In this document: positions 32,793 to 40,683 of the stretch, piece by piece
Layout of the letters: each line of letters opens with the position of its first letter
Numbering within the stretch: position 1 is the first letter of the stretch
DNA from: Kribbella albertanoniae
GTDB taxonomy: Bacteria > Actinomycetota > Actinomycetes > Propionibacteriales > Kribbellaceae
Assembly (NCBI RefSeq): GCF_004348455.1
Contig: NZ_SMKA01000027.1
Location: 1-50,142 of the forward strand
Reading direction: 5' to 3'
Length of the DNA: 50,142 nucleotides
The notes under the pieces: model-generated
Databases searched by the model: none
The model's input: only the letters and a program-made list of their open reading frames with translations
What the model was told of the DNA's origin: nothing
Made by a program: the position numbers and the translations under genes

Positions 32793-35549
32793 GTGACTGA
32801 CGACGAGCTGGTTGGCCGGAGCGGACTGGTCGAGCGTGCGAAGAAGCAGCTCGAGACCAGCGGCAGTGTGCTGCTCTACGGTCCGACCGGCATCGGCAAG
32901 TCGGCGATGGGGCGAGCGCTGGTCGCAGACCGGACCAAGGCCGGTTGCCGGGTTCTGAGCGCCGCTCCGTCACAGAGCGAAGCCGGACTGCCGTATGTCA
33001 CGCTCCTCGACCTCCTCTCGAACCAGCTCGAGCTGGCCTGGCAGGTGCTGCCGGACCACCTCCGCCAGCCCCTAGAGGTGGCCCTGCTCAAGGCGAGCGC
33101 TCCGGACACAGTCCGCGATGAGCTGGCCGTCCGCCTCGCCGTACTGCATGTACTGCGTCGTCTGGCGGCGAATGGGCCCGTCCTGCTCGTGGTCGACGAT
33201 ATCCAGTGGGTGGATCCGTCCAGTCTCGAGGTGCTCACGTTCTGTGCCCGCCGACTGTCCGAAGGCGTGCACATGCTCGCCACCGAGCAGGTGGCCGACG
33301 GCGACCTCCCGGTGATGGCTGAGGCGTGCCCGGAGCCGGTGCTGCAGCTGGAGGTACCCCCGCTGACCGAGCCCGACGTACTGGGTCTGCTGCGTCAGCG
33401 CCTGTCCAGCCCTCTCCCAGTCCGTACGGCGCGTCGCATCTTCACCGCGAGCGCCGGCAACCCGTTCATGGCGCTGGAGCTCGGTCGGGCGGTGCTGCGG
33501 CACCCGCAGGGCGTCTCGCCGAACGACCCGCTGCCGGTGTCGAGCCGGCTCAAGACGCTGCTCGGCGACCGCCTCTCCGACCTGAGCCTCGGCGCCCACG
33601 AGCTGCTGCTCCACGCGGCATCGTCCCCGCGCCCGACGACCACTCAGCTCGCGCAGTCCCTCGACCGGCCGATCGAGACCGAGCTGGCCGAGGCTGAGGC
33701 ACTCGGCCTGATCGACATCGCGTCCGAGCGGCTGCGGTTCTCCCACCCGCTTCTCCGGGAGTACGTGTACGCCGAAGCCACGTCGGCCGCCCGCCGCCAG
33801 GCGCACGCCCAGCTCGCCGCAGTGGTCGACGAACCGGTCGAGAACGCGACCCACCGCGCATTGGCCACCCAGGAGGCCGACGCCGACCTCGCGATCGCCA
33901 TCGAGGAGGCGGCCGCCGTCGCCGCCGGCCGTGGTGCGCCTGGCGCCGCCGCGACCCTCTGGCGACTCGCGGCCGAGCGGACTCCGGGCAACCTGCCGGA
34001 CGAGCGCGCTCGCCGCCTCACCAGGGCCTCGGACGACGCTGCAGCCGCCGGGCATCTGGCGGAATCCGCTGAGATGGCGCGCCTCGCCGTACAGGCTGCG
34101 ACGCGTCCTGAGACCAAGGTTCCGGCGTTGCTGCTGCAGGTCGACGCGGCCTGGCCGGATCGCGAGTGCCGGGTCGGTCTGCTGGCCGACGCCTTCGAGG
34201 TTGCCCAGGGCGACGATCGGCTCGAGGCGCGGGTTCGGATCGGGCTCAGCAACAGCGCGTACTTCGATCGCCGGCTCGACGAGGCTCAGGAGCACGCGCG
34301 GGTGGCCGAGGCGCTGGCCAGGTCGTCCGGCGACACCGAGGCGTTGGTCGACGCGCTGAGCGCGAGCAGCTCGGTGCTGATGTCTCGCCGGGCCGACCAG
34401 AGCGCAGACTTCCTGCTGGCCCAGGCTGCTGAGCTGGCCCGCGACCTGCCGTTGACCAAGGCGGTCGTGATCGCCCGCCAGATGGCTGCGATGAGCGAGC
34501 TGTTCCGCGGCCGGACGGACGAGGCGATCACCGCGATCAGTGCCCTCGTCGAAGAGGTCCGCGACGGCGGCGCGATGCGCTGGCTGGCCTCGGTGCTGAT
34601 CTCGGCCACCGCGATCTACGAGCGCAGCGGTCGTGGCCCCGAGGCGTTGAGCGCGGGCCACGAGTGCTACCAGCTGATGCAGGACATCGGCGAAGAGGCC
34701 GAGGTCGGGCTCATCATCGCCAGCCGCGCGGAGTGGGCAGGCGGTACGGCGGCAATGGCCCGCCAGCTCGCGGATGCGGCGCTCGAGGGTGTTCGGCTGG
34801 TCGGCAATGACGAGTGGACTGGCCCGGCCCTCGCCGTACAAGGCCTGGTCGGTGTGCTGACCGGTGACCCGCAGCGAGCCGTCGAGGCCTTCGACTCCAT
34901 CGCGGATTCCGGTGAGGCCGCGATGCCGTTCGACCCCGCGATCATCCCGTGGCACGCGGACTATGCCGAGGCACTGGTCGCGGCTGGTCGGCTCGACGAC
35001 GCGGCCGCCCTGATCGCCGAGATCCGCTCCCGCGCGGCGACCTTGGACCGCCCGATCGTGCTGATCGGGCTGGCGCGTTCGGAGGCGCTGCTGATCGCCA
35101 AGCAGGGCGATCCGGCCGCAGCCCTCGAGTTGCTGGAGCGGACGATCAGCAGCGCGGGCGACCGCGTGTACCCGCTGGATCTGGCCCGCTGCGAGCTGAC
35201 CCGCGGCCGGGTCGCGCGGCAGGCCCGGCGTCGTTCGGTGGCGCGGACGGCGTTCCTGGACGCGATCGAGCAGTTCGAGACGTACGGCGCTCCCGCCTGG
35301 CGCGAGGTGGCCGAGACCGAGCTGGCCCGCCTGGACGTGCCGAGCCGGAGCCGGCAGCCGTCCGAGCTGACCGACAACGAGCAGCAGATCGTGGCGATGG
35401 TGCGCGACGGTTCGACGAACCGCGAGATCGCCGCCGCGCTCTACCTGTCGGTCAAGGCGGTCGAGTCCCAGCTGACCCGCCTCTACCGCCGCTTCGGAGT
35501 GGCGAATCGCACCCAACTGCTGCGCATGGTGGACCGCCCCGGCACGTGA
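32793..35549 (+). CDS. Large ATP-binding LuxR-family (LAL) regulator
   Basis: 918 aa. The N-terminal AAA/NACHT-like ATPase has Walker A YGPTGIGKSAMG (about 30) and Walker B VLLVVDDIQWVD (about 130). It is followed by a winged-helix-like segment and a long helical, TPR-like middle region (about 330-840). At the C-terminus is a LuxR DNA-binding domain (about 853-915) with SKAVESQLTR-like recognition (YLSVKAVESQLTRLYRRF). MalT is the best-known relative; many such regulators control secondary metabolism. GTG start at 32793 with AGGAG four bases before it. No biosynthetic cluster is adjacent, so its target is unknown. Confidence 0.9.
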   Translation: MTDDELVGRSGLVERAKKQLETSGSVLLYGPTGIGKSAMGRALVADRTKAGCRVLSAAPSQSEAGLPYVTLLDLLSNQLELAWQVLPDHLRQPLEVALLKASAPDTVRDELAVRLAVLHVLRRLAANGPVLLVVDDIQWVDPSSLEVLTFCARRLSEGVHMLATEQVADGDLPVMAEACPEPVLQLEVPPLTEPDVLGLLRQRLSSPLPVRTARRIFTASAGNPFMALELGRAVLRHPQGVSPNDPLPVSSRLKTLLGDRLSDLSLGAHELLLHAASSPRPTTTQLAQSLDRPIETELAEAEALGLIDIASERLRFSHPLLREYVYAEATSAARRQAHAQLAAVVDEPVENATHRALATQEADADLAIAIEEAAAVAAGRGAPGAAATLWRLAAERTPGNLPDERARRLTRASDDAAAAGHLAESAEMARLAVQAATRPETKVPALLLQVDAAWPDRECRVGLLADAFEVAQGDDRLEARVRIGLSNSAYFDRRLDEAQEHARVAEALARSSGDTEALVDALSASSSVLMSRRADQSADFLLAQAAELARDLPLTKAVVIARQMAAMSELFRGRTDEAITAISALVEEVRDGGAMRWLASVLISATAIYERSGRGPEALSAGHECYQLMQDIGEEAEVGLIIASRAEWAGGTAAMARQLADAALEGVRLVGNDEWTGPALAVQGLVGVLTGDPQRAVEAFDSIADSGEAAMPFDPAIIPWHADYAEALVAAGRLDDAAALIAEIRSRAATLDRPIVLIGLARSEALLIAKQGDPAAALELLERTISSAGDRVYPLDLARCELTRGRVARQARRRSVARTAFLDAIEQFETYGAPAWREVAETELARLDVPSRSRQPSELTDNEQQIVAMVRDGSTNREIAAALYLSVKAVESQLTRLYRRFGVANRTQLLRMVDRPGT

Positions 35550-35571
35550 CCCGGCCGGGCACAATGGCTGG

Positions 35572-35793
35572 GTGAAACTCGAACGCAAGCACGCCTTCGT
35601 CCTGCTCGGCATCGCGATCTGGAACGTGGTGACGTACCTACGTTTCATCAAGGCGCTGATCGACACCGAGGACCGCCCGACCGGGTACTACGTCGCCCAC
35701 ACGATCCTGATCGTGGTGAACCTGGTGATCGCGGCCGTCCTCGGCACCTGGGGAGTCCGCGCCTACAAGGCGGCCAAGGTCACCTCGTCGTGA
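35572..35793 (+). CDS. SCO4848-type small membrane protein
   Basis: 73 aa with two hydrophobic helices: about 8-28 (FVLLGIAIWNVVTYLRF) and about 41-62 (AHTILIVVNLVIAAVLGTWG). It matches the actinobacterial SCO4848 family in length and layout. Function unknown. GTG start; a CACAAT hexamer 7-12 nt upstream suggests a leaderless start. The stop overlaps the next GTG by four bases, so it is coupled with the M55 peptidase gene. Confidence 0.8.
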   Translation: MKLERKHAFVLLGIAIWNVVTYLRFIKALIDTEDRPTGYYVAHTILIVVNLVIAAVLGTWGVRAYKAAKVTSS

Positions 35794-36617
35794 AGGTCTA
35801 CATCAGCGCGGACATGGAGGGCATCACCGGCCTGGTCGATGCCGAGGACGTGCAGCCGCCGGGCCGCGACTACGAGCGCGGCCGGGTGATGATGACCGAG
35901 GACGTGAACGCGGCCATCCGTGGCGCCTACGCGGCCGGGGCGACCGCCGTACTGGTGAATGACGCACACGGCCCGATGCGCAACCTGCTGCCGGACCTTC
36001 TCGACCCGCGCGCCGTGTTGATCAAGGGCCGGCCGAAGCCGATGGGCATGATCGAAGGGCTGACCTCGTCGTACGACGCCGTCCTGTGTGTCGGCTTCCA
36101 CGCCCGCGCGGGCATCCTCGGCGTACTCAGCCACAGCTTCATGGGCCACGAGATCGAGGACATCTGGCTCGACGACCAGGTCACCGGCGAAATAGGCCTC
36201 TTCGAGGCGACCGCCGCGTCGTACGGCGTCCCGCTGGTCCTGCTCACCGGCGACGACACCGCCTGCGCCGAGGCAACAGCCTGGAACGGCGCCATCCACA
36301 CGGTCCCGGTCAAATTCGCCAAGGACCGCTTCGCCGCCGAGCTCGTCCCGGTCGCCGAGGCTCGCGCCGCCATCTCAGCCGGTGCCGCCGAAGCCCTCCG
36401 CTCACTGCCGACTGTTGCCGCAGGCCCCGATCCCCGCACCCTCAGCGTCCGCTGGCAGTCCGCCTCGGTGGCCTCCCACCTGACCGCCATCCCCGGCGTC
36501 ACCCGCCGCGACGACCGCACCGTGACGGTCACGGACGACATGCTCCAGCTCTACCGCCTCTTCAACCTCTTCCTCCGCGTAGCCACCGCAGTCACCTCGA
36601 ACCCGCCGTACTGCTAA
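35790..36617 (+). CDS. M55-family D-aminopeptidase (DppA-like)
   Basis: 275 aa. Begins MKVYISADMEGITGLVDAED, the hallmark N-terminus of M55 peptidases, where Asp8 and Glu10 bind zinc. Further metal ligands are seen in VNDAHGPM (His near 60), GFHARAG (His near 104) and SFMGHEIED (His/Glu near 115-118). DppA releases D-Ala from D-Ala-D-Ala; this suits cell-wall recycling or peptide use. GTG start overlapping the SCO4848-like gene. Convergent with the next small gene by a four-base overlap. Confidence 0.9.
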   Translation: MKVYISADMEGITGLVDAEDVQPPGRDYERGRVMMTEDVNAAIRGAYAAGATAVLVNDAHGPMRNLLPDLLDPRAVLIKGRPKPMGMIEGLTSSYDAVLCVGFHARAGILGVLSHSFMGHEIEDIWLDDQVTGEIGLFEATAASYGVPLVLLTGDDTACAEATAWNGAIHTVPVKFAKDRFAAELVPVAEARAAISAGAAEALRSLPTVAAGPDPRTLSVRWQSASVASHLTAIPGVTRRDDRTVTVTDDMLQLYRLFNLFLRVATAVTSNPPYC

Positions 36618-36916
36618 CGCTTGAGCAGCAGCCGCACCGCAGGGGACAGTTCGAGCCCGAGGGCCAACCGTTGCCAGGCCTGCGAGAACGAGGACATCGA
36701 CGTACTGGTCTGAAAGTTCCTGCGCAGGGTGAAGGCGACGGTCGAGAGCAGCGCCTGGCCGACCAGGAACAACACGCTGCCCACCACCGTGCCCGCGATC
36801 GAACCCCCCGCGAACTGCCCGTACAGAATCATCAGCAGGCCGATCAGCCACGCCACAAAACCCACTGTGTACGCCGCCGCGAGCAGCCGCGCGTTCTTCT
36901 CTTTCGACCAGTCCAT
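36614..36916 (-). CDS. Hypothetical small membrane protein
   Basis: 100 aa. Two hydrophobic helices: about 12-33 (AAAYTVGFVAWLIGLLMIL) and about 38-62 (GSIAGTVVGSVLFLVGQALLSTV), with a basic C-terminal tail. No family recognised. ATG at 36916; the stop overlaps the M55 gene end by four bases. Coding is supported by membrane-like composition and tight packing between neighbours. Confidence 0.65.
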   Translation of the reverse strand: MDWSKEKNARLLAAAYTVGFVAWLIGLLMILYGQFAGGSIAGTVVGSVLFLVGQALLSTVAFTLRRNFQTSTSMSSFSQAWQRLALGLELSPAVRLLLKR

Positions 36917-36939
36917 CCGGTCAGTATGACGGTCCGCAC

Positions 36940-38109
36940 CTAGCGCGGCTCGAAGTAGTTCCAGGTCGTTCCGCGGTCGGTGGAGAAGGCGACCTTGGTC
37001 GTCATGGGTTCGATCGTGAGGCCGTAAAGCAGATTGCTGTTGCCGGTGAAGTTGGTCAGGTCGGGTGCGTCGTTGAGGCGTTGGACCTGGCGGCCGGTGA
37101 CGGTGTACAGCCCTCGGGTGGGATCACCGGGTAGCTGGCCGAGCAACAGGACGGTGCCGTCGTCGAGGGTGACCGGTCCGGCGCTGTGTCCGCCGGGCTT
37201 GGTAAAGAGCCGCCAGCTCTGTCCGGCATCGGTGGACACCTTCAGGTTCGCGATCGACACGAAGGTGTTGCCGGTGAGCGGGGTGAGCGAGGTGGCCGCG
37301 GTGGTCCGTCCGTTCGGGCTGACGGCCAGGTTCCCCGGGCTGCTCTCGACATCGACGGGCTCGGACCGCCAGCTGATTCCGCGGTTGTCGGTCCAGGCGA
37401 CCTTGATCCGCGTCCGGCCGCTGAGTGTCCACCAGCGGCCGGTCTTGTCGCGGACGGGTGCGGACGGGGACAGGATCTCGTCCATCGGGGGTGTTGTGAG
37501 CGGACGGAGGGTCGAGTCCTTGAGGTTGAGCACCTGCAGACTTTCTGGGCCGAACTTGTCGGTCAGGACCTCATCTGTCGCGAACGTCTGTGTCGGCGCG
37601 ACATAGCGCAGCAGCGTCCGCACCAGTCCGCGATTGGTGAGCCGGGCCAGGGACTGTTCGGGCCGATCGCCTGCAGGGGACATCGGCTCCCGCCCGGAGA
37701 CCGCGACCGGCTCGTTGCCGACCTGCAGGAGGACGTACGGCTGGGTTTTCACCGGCAGGTACCACGACCGACCGTTCCGGCTCAGGACGGCGCCGTACCG
37801 GCAGCTCCCCCTGCAGTCGGCCCAACTCGCTGCCCACTGGTTCTCCGAGATCATGAGGGTGCCCTGCAGCTGAGCATCGGCGCTCTGCACCAGAGCCCGG
37901 CCCTCCTCTTCCGGGGAGGCCGCCGGTTCCGCGGAACCGCCGGGCAGGACGACCAGTGACACGATGGTCGCGACTATCCCGATCACCCCGGCAGTGGCGA
38001 AGGCCGTCTTGCGACGCCGGCGCCTGGTCGCGCGGCGGGCCAGTTTGTCGAAGGGCGGTGCGTCGATCGCCTGCTGGACCGACTGGGCCAGGTCTCTCAG
38101 ATCAGACAT
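36940..38109 (-). CDS. Membrane protein with Asp-box (BNR-like) repeats, partner of the sigma factor
   Basis: 389 aa. A cytoplasmic N-terminus of about 37 residues rich in Arg (RRATRRRRRK), one membrane helix (about 39-60), then an extracytoplasmic domain. Three Asp-box motifs are visible: TDNRGISW, STDAGQSW and STDRGTTW, the last near the C-terminus. They mark a sialidase-like beta-propeller. A cysteine pair (DCRGSC) sits near the start of the outer domain. The gene follows the ECF sigma factor gene with an 8-bp overlap, the position of an anti-sigma factor, but no zinc anti-sigma HxxxCxxC motif is present. Role inferred: membrane sensor controlling the sigma factor. Confidence 0.75.
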   Translation of the reverse strand: MSDLRDLAQSVQQAIDAPPFDKLARRATRRRRRKTAFATAGVIGIVATIVSLVVLPGGSAEPAASPEEEGRALVQSADAQLQGTLMISENQWAASWADCRGSCRYGAVLSRNGRSWYLPVKTQPYVLLQVGNEPVAVSGREPMSPAGDRPEQSLARLTNRGLVRTLLRYVAPTQTFATDEVLTDKFGPESLQVLNLKDSTLRPLTTPPMDEILSPSAPVRDKTGRWWTLSGRTRIKVAWTDNRGISWRSEPVDVESSPGNLAVSPNGRTTAATSLTPLTGNTFVSIANLKVSTDAGQSWRLFTKPGGHSAGPVTLDDGTVLLLGQLPGDPTRGLYTVTGRQVQRLNDAPDLTNFTGNSNLLYGLTIEPMTTKVAFSTDRGTTWNYFEPR

Positions 38110-38593
38110 GGTCGACCTCCTCGGCGAACTCACGAATCAGGGGAGCGAGGCGGATGCGGCCGCGGGACAGCCTGGCTTTGACGGTGCCTTCCGGTACGCC
38201 GAGCTGCACCGCGATCTCGCGGACCGGCAGATCGACAATGTGGTACAGCGTGATCACCTCGCGCTGGTCCCACGGCAGACGGCGCAAAGCGTCGACCAGG
38301 GTGACGTGGTCGGGGGTGAGCCCGGGAACCGAGTCGCCCGGCGGACCTGTCCGGCTCATGATCCGGTGAAAGGTGCTGGTCCGGCGGAAGCGGCTTCGGG
38401 CGATGTTCAAGGCGACCATCCGGAGCCAGGCCTCAGGGTTCTCGAGTTGGTTGAAGCGCCGTGGTTTCTCGATCGCCCGCACAAAGGCCTCCTGTACGGC
38501 GTCCTCAGCCTCGGGCAGACTGCCGCACAACGCGTAGAGCTGGCCGACCAGACGGCGATAGCAACCGTCGTAGATCTCGAGCAGGCTCTCCAT
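38102..38593 (-). CDS. ECF-type RNA polymerase sigma factor
   Basis: 163 aa. Sigma region 2 (about 8-72, with LPEAEDAVQEAFVRAIEKP and the -10 recognition helix NPEAWLRMVALNIARSRFR) and region 4 (about 97-150, with LRRLPWDQREVITLYHIVDL and the HTH VREIAVQLGVPEGTVKARLS). It directs RNA polymerase to promoters of an unknown regulon. ATG at 38593. It overlaps the downstream membrane protein gene by 8 bp, suggesting that the two are translationally coupled. No recognisable cofactor domain. Confidence 0.92.
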   Translation of the reverse strand: MESLLEIYDGCYRRLVGQLYALCGSLPEAEDAVQEAFVRAIEKPRRFNQLENPEAWLRMVALNIARSRFRRTSTFHRIMSRTGPPGDSVPGLTPDHVTLVDALRRLPWDQREVITLYHIVDLPVREIAVQLGVPEGTVKARLSRGRIRLAPLIREFAEEVDHV

Positions 38594-38686
38594 CCGGCAT
38601 GTCCCCCCAATCAGCGCTCAGCCTCTGCCTGCAGGACTCCCGGCTGGCAGCCGCTGGTTGCTGAATGTGACTCAGCTCACACAAGC

Positions 38687-39484
38687 TTATCGGCGGGCGA
38701 AAGCTGCCGGGGTGACGCCGAGGAGTTTGCGGAAGTGGCGGTTGAGGTGTGATTGGTCGTAGAAGCCGGCCAGCACCGCCACCTCGGCCGGTGGGCGTCC
38801 GTCCAGTAGGTAGCGGCGGGCCAGGTCGATCCGGCGGCCGATCAGGTACCGGTGTGGCGGCATGCCGAATTCGCGGCTGAACGCTCGGACCAGATGGACC
38901 GGATGCGCTTGCACGACCCTGGATGCCTCGTCGAGCGTGATCCCGGCGGGCACGTTGGCGTCCAGTAGGTCGCGGAGCTTCCTGGCGGCGCCGGGGTCGC
39001 GCTGGTCCGGCGGGCCGGTGACCTTTCGCTGAAGATGTTGCCGCAGCCGCTCCTCGATCAGGGTCAGCCGGCTCTGCGCCTCCAAGTCGTCGTCGCCGTC
39101 CACCAGGACCCCATGCAATTGGTGGATCCGGTGGCGTAGCGCTGCGTCGGCGTACTCGGGCTGGTCGACCGCCGCGCCGATCAGGTCGACGCCCAACCGG
39201 TCGGTCTCCAGGTAGAGGACGCGCTTGCGGAAGCCGTCCGGTTGCACCGATCGCCCGTCGTGCGGGACGTGGGGCGGCAGCAGCGACACCTGTGCCTGGG
39301 CCAGACCGTGCTCGCGGTGGTCCAGGTCGTACCGGACGGCGCCTTCGTCGACGATCAGAACCGTCCAGGCGTCGTGGGTGTGACTGGGATAGGCATGCGA
39401 CGGGAAGTGCGCGTGCAGGACCTCGACGACGCCGCTGAGTGCGGGCCGCCACGCCTTCACGCTCGGTTTCACACTGACGAACAT
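38687..39484 (-). CDS. AraC-family transcriptional regulator
   Basis: 265 aa. N-terminal cupin-like sensor (about 15-120) with PSHTHDAWTVLIV and an LLPPHVPHDG turn, then two HTH motifs (about 165-262): LDEASRVVQAHPVHLVRAFS and the AraC signature around VAVLAGFYDQSHLNRHFRKL. The cupin histidines could bind a metal or a small ligand. ATG 39484 with start MFVSVKPSVKAW. Divergent from the DUF2000 gene with 67 bp between starts, a pairing that suggests regulation of that gene. Confidence 0.9.
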   Translation of the reverse strand: MFVSVKPSVKAWRPALSGVVEVLHAHFPSHAYPSHTHDAWTVLIVDEGAVRYDLDHREHGLAQAQVSLLPPHVPHDGRSVQPDGFRKRVLYLETDRLGVDLIGAAVDQPEYADAALRHRIHQLHGVLVDGDDDLEAQSRLTLIEERLRQHLQRKVTGPPDQRDPGAARKLRDLLDANVPAGITLDEASRVVQAHPVHLVRAFSREFGMPPHRYLIGRRIDLARRYLLDGRPPAEVAVLAGFYDQSHLNRHFRKLLGVTPAAFARR

Positions 39485-39551
39485 ACGCTTCCCGCCGTAC
39501 GGGCTAAGAACGTACAAGACGCCGCGCCCGGCCCAGGTCGACGATGGGCGG

Positions 39552-39977
39552 GTGGACAACGAACCGATTCGCTTCGAGACCAAGATCGCCGTACTGCTGC
39601 GGGAAGATCTGCCGACCTGGCAGCGGCTGAACGTGACCGCGTTCTTGGTGAGCGGGATTGCGGGGACGCATCCTGAGGTGGTGGGCGAGGCCTACGAGGA
39701 CGCGGACGGGGTGCGTTACCTGCCGATGTTCCGGCAGCCGGTGCTGGTCTTCGAGGGGACGAAGGAGTTCCTGGCGACCGCTCATCAGCGCGCGTTGCAG
39801 CGCGGCGTCGAGCATTCGGTCTTCACTCAGGATCTGTTTGCTACTGGCAACGATCGTGACAATCGCGCCGCGGTGAAAGCGGTGACCACCGCGGCGCTCG
39901 ACCTGGTCGGTCTTGCCTGTTACGGGCCCAGGAACGCCGTCGACAAGATCCTCAAGGGTGCCCAAATGCACCCCTGA
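39552..39977 (+). CDS. DUF2000 domain protein
   Basis: 141 aa spanning one DUF2000 domain: ETKIAVLLREDLPTWQRLNV, TAFLVSGIAG and the C-terminal AALDLVGLACYGPRNAVDKI. The family is related to peptidyl-tRNA hydrolase-2 folds, but no activity is established. GTG start at 39552. Transcribed away from an AraC regulator, the likely controller. It ends 1 bp before the stop of the convergent sdhB gene. Confidence 0.85.
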   Translation: MDNEPIRFETKIAVLLREDLPTWQRLNVTAFLVSGIAGTHPEVVGEAYEDADGVRYLPMFRQPVLVFEGTKEFLATAHQRALQRGVEHSVFTQDLFATGNDRDNRAAVKAVTTAALDLVGLACYGPRNAVDKILKGAQMHP

Positions 39978-39978
39978 G

Positions 39979-40683
39979 TCAGACGCGGCGGAAGATGAGC
40001 GCTCGCTTCACTTCCTGGATCGCCTTGGTGACCTCGATGCCTCGGGGGCAGGCGTCGGTGCAGTTGAAGGTGGTTCGGCAGCGCCAGACGCCTTCTTTGT
40101 CGTTCAGGATCTCGAGGCGCTGTTCGGTGCCTTCGTCGCGGCTGTCGAAGATGAAGCGGTGCGCGCCGACGATGGCCTGGGGGCCGAAGTACTGGCCGTC
40201 GGACCAGAAGACCGGGCAGGACGTCGTACAGGCGGCGCAGAGGATGCACTTGGTGGTGTCGTCGAAGCGCTCCCGGTCCTCCTGGGACTGGATCCGCTCG
40301 CGGGTCGGCTCGTGGCCGCTGGTGACCAGGAACGGCATCACCGAGCGGTAGGCGTCGAAGAAGGGTTCCATGTCGACGACCAGGTCCTTGAGCACCGGCA
40401 GGCCCTTGATGGGCTCGACGGTGATCTCCTTCTCCGGGTTCAGGTCCTTGATCAGCGTCTTGCAGGCCAGCCGGTTGCGGCCGTTGATCCGCATCGCGTC
40501 GGAGCCGCAGACACCGTGGGCGCAGGAACGGCGGAAGGTCAGCGTGCCGTCCTGTTCCCACTTGATCTTGTGGAGTGCGTCGAGCACCCGGTCGCCGGGC
40601 AGCAGCGTGACCGAGTAGGTCTTCCACTCCGACTCGTCGAGCACCTCGGGGTTGTACCGAAGGATCTTGACCTTGACGTCCAT
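39979..40683 (-). CDS. sdhB: Succinate dehydrogenase iron-sulfur subunit
   Basis: 234 aa. It passes electrons from the flavoprotein to the quinone site. The N-terminal plant-type ferredoxin region has the [2Fe-2S] ligand block RRSCAHGVCGSDAM (about 56-69). The C-terminal bacterial ferredoxin domain has CILCAACTTSCP and a later CRTTFNCTDACP for the [4Fe-4S] and [3Fe-4S] clusters. The ATG at 40683 overlaps the sdhA stop by one base. Last gene of sdhCDAB. Confidence 0.97.
   Translation of the reverse strand: MDVKVKILRYNPEVLDESEWKTYSVTLLPGDRVLDALHKIKWEQDGTLTFRRSCAHGVCGSDAMRINGRNRLACKTLIKDLNPEKEITVEPIKGLPVLKDLVVDMEPFFDAYRSVMPFLVTSGHEPTRERIQSQEDRERFDDTTKCILCAACTTSCPVFWSDGQYFGPQAIVGAHRFIFDSRDEGTEQRLEILNDKEGVWRCRTTFNCTDACPRGIEVTKAIQEVKRALIFRRV

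Noticed and set aside
32793..35549. Pathway-specific regulator of a biosynthetic gene cluster
   Set aside because: No polyketide, peptide or other secondary-metabolism genes are in the surrounding 15 kb.
33072..35666. An 864-codon open frame antisense to the LuxR-type regulator
   Set aside because: Mirror frame of a well-supported gene with ATPase and LuxR motifs; no domain of its own.
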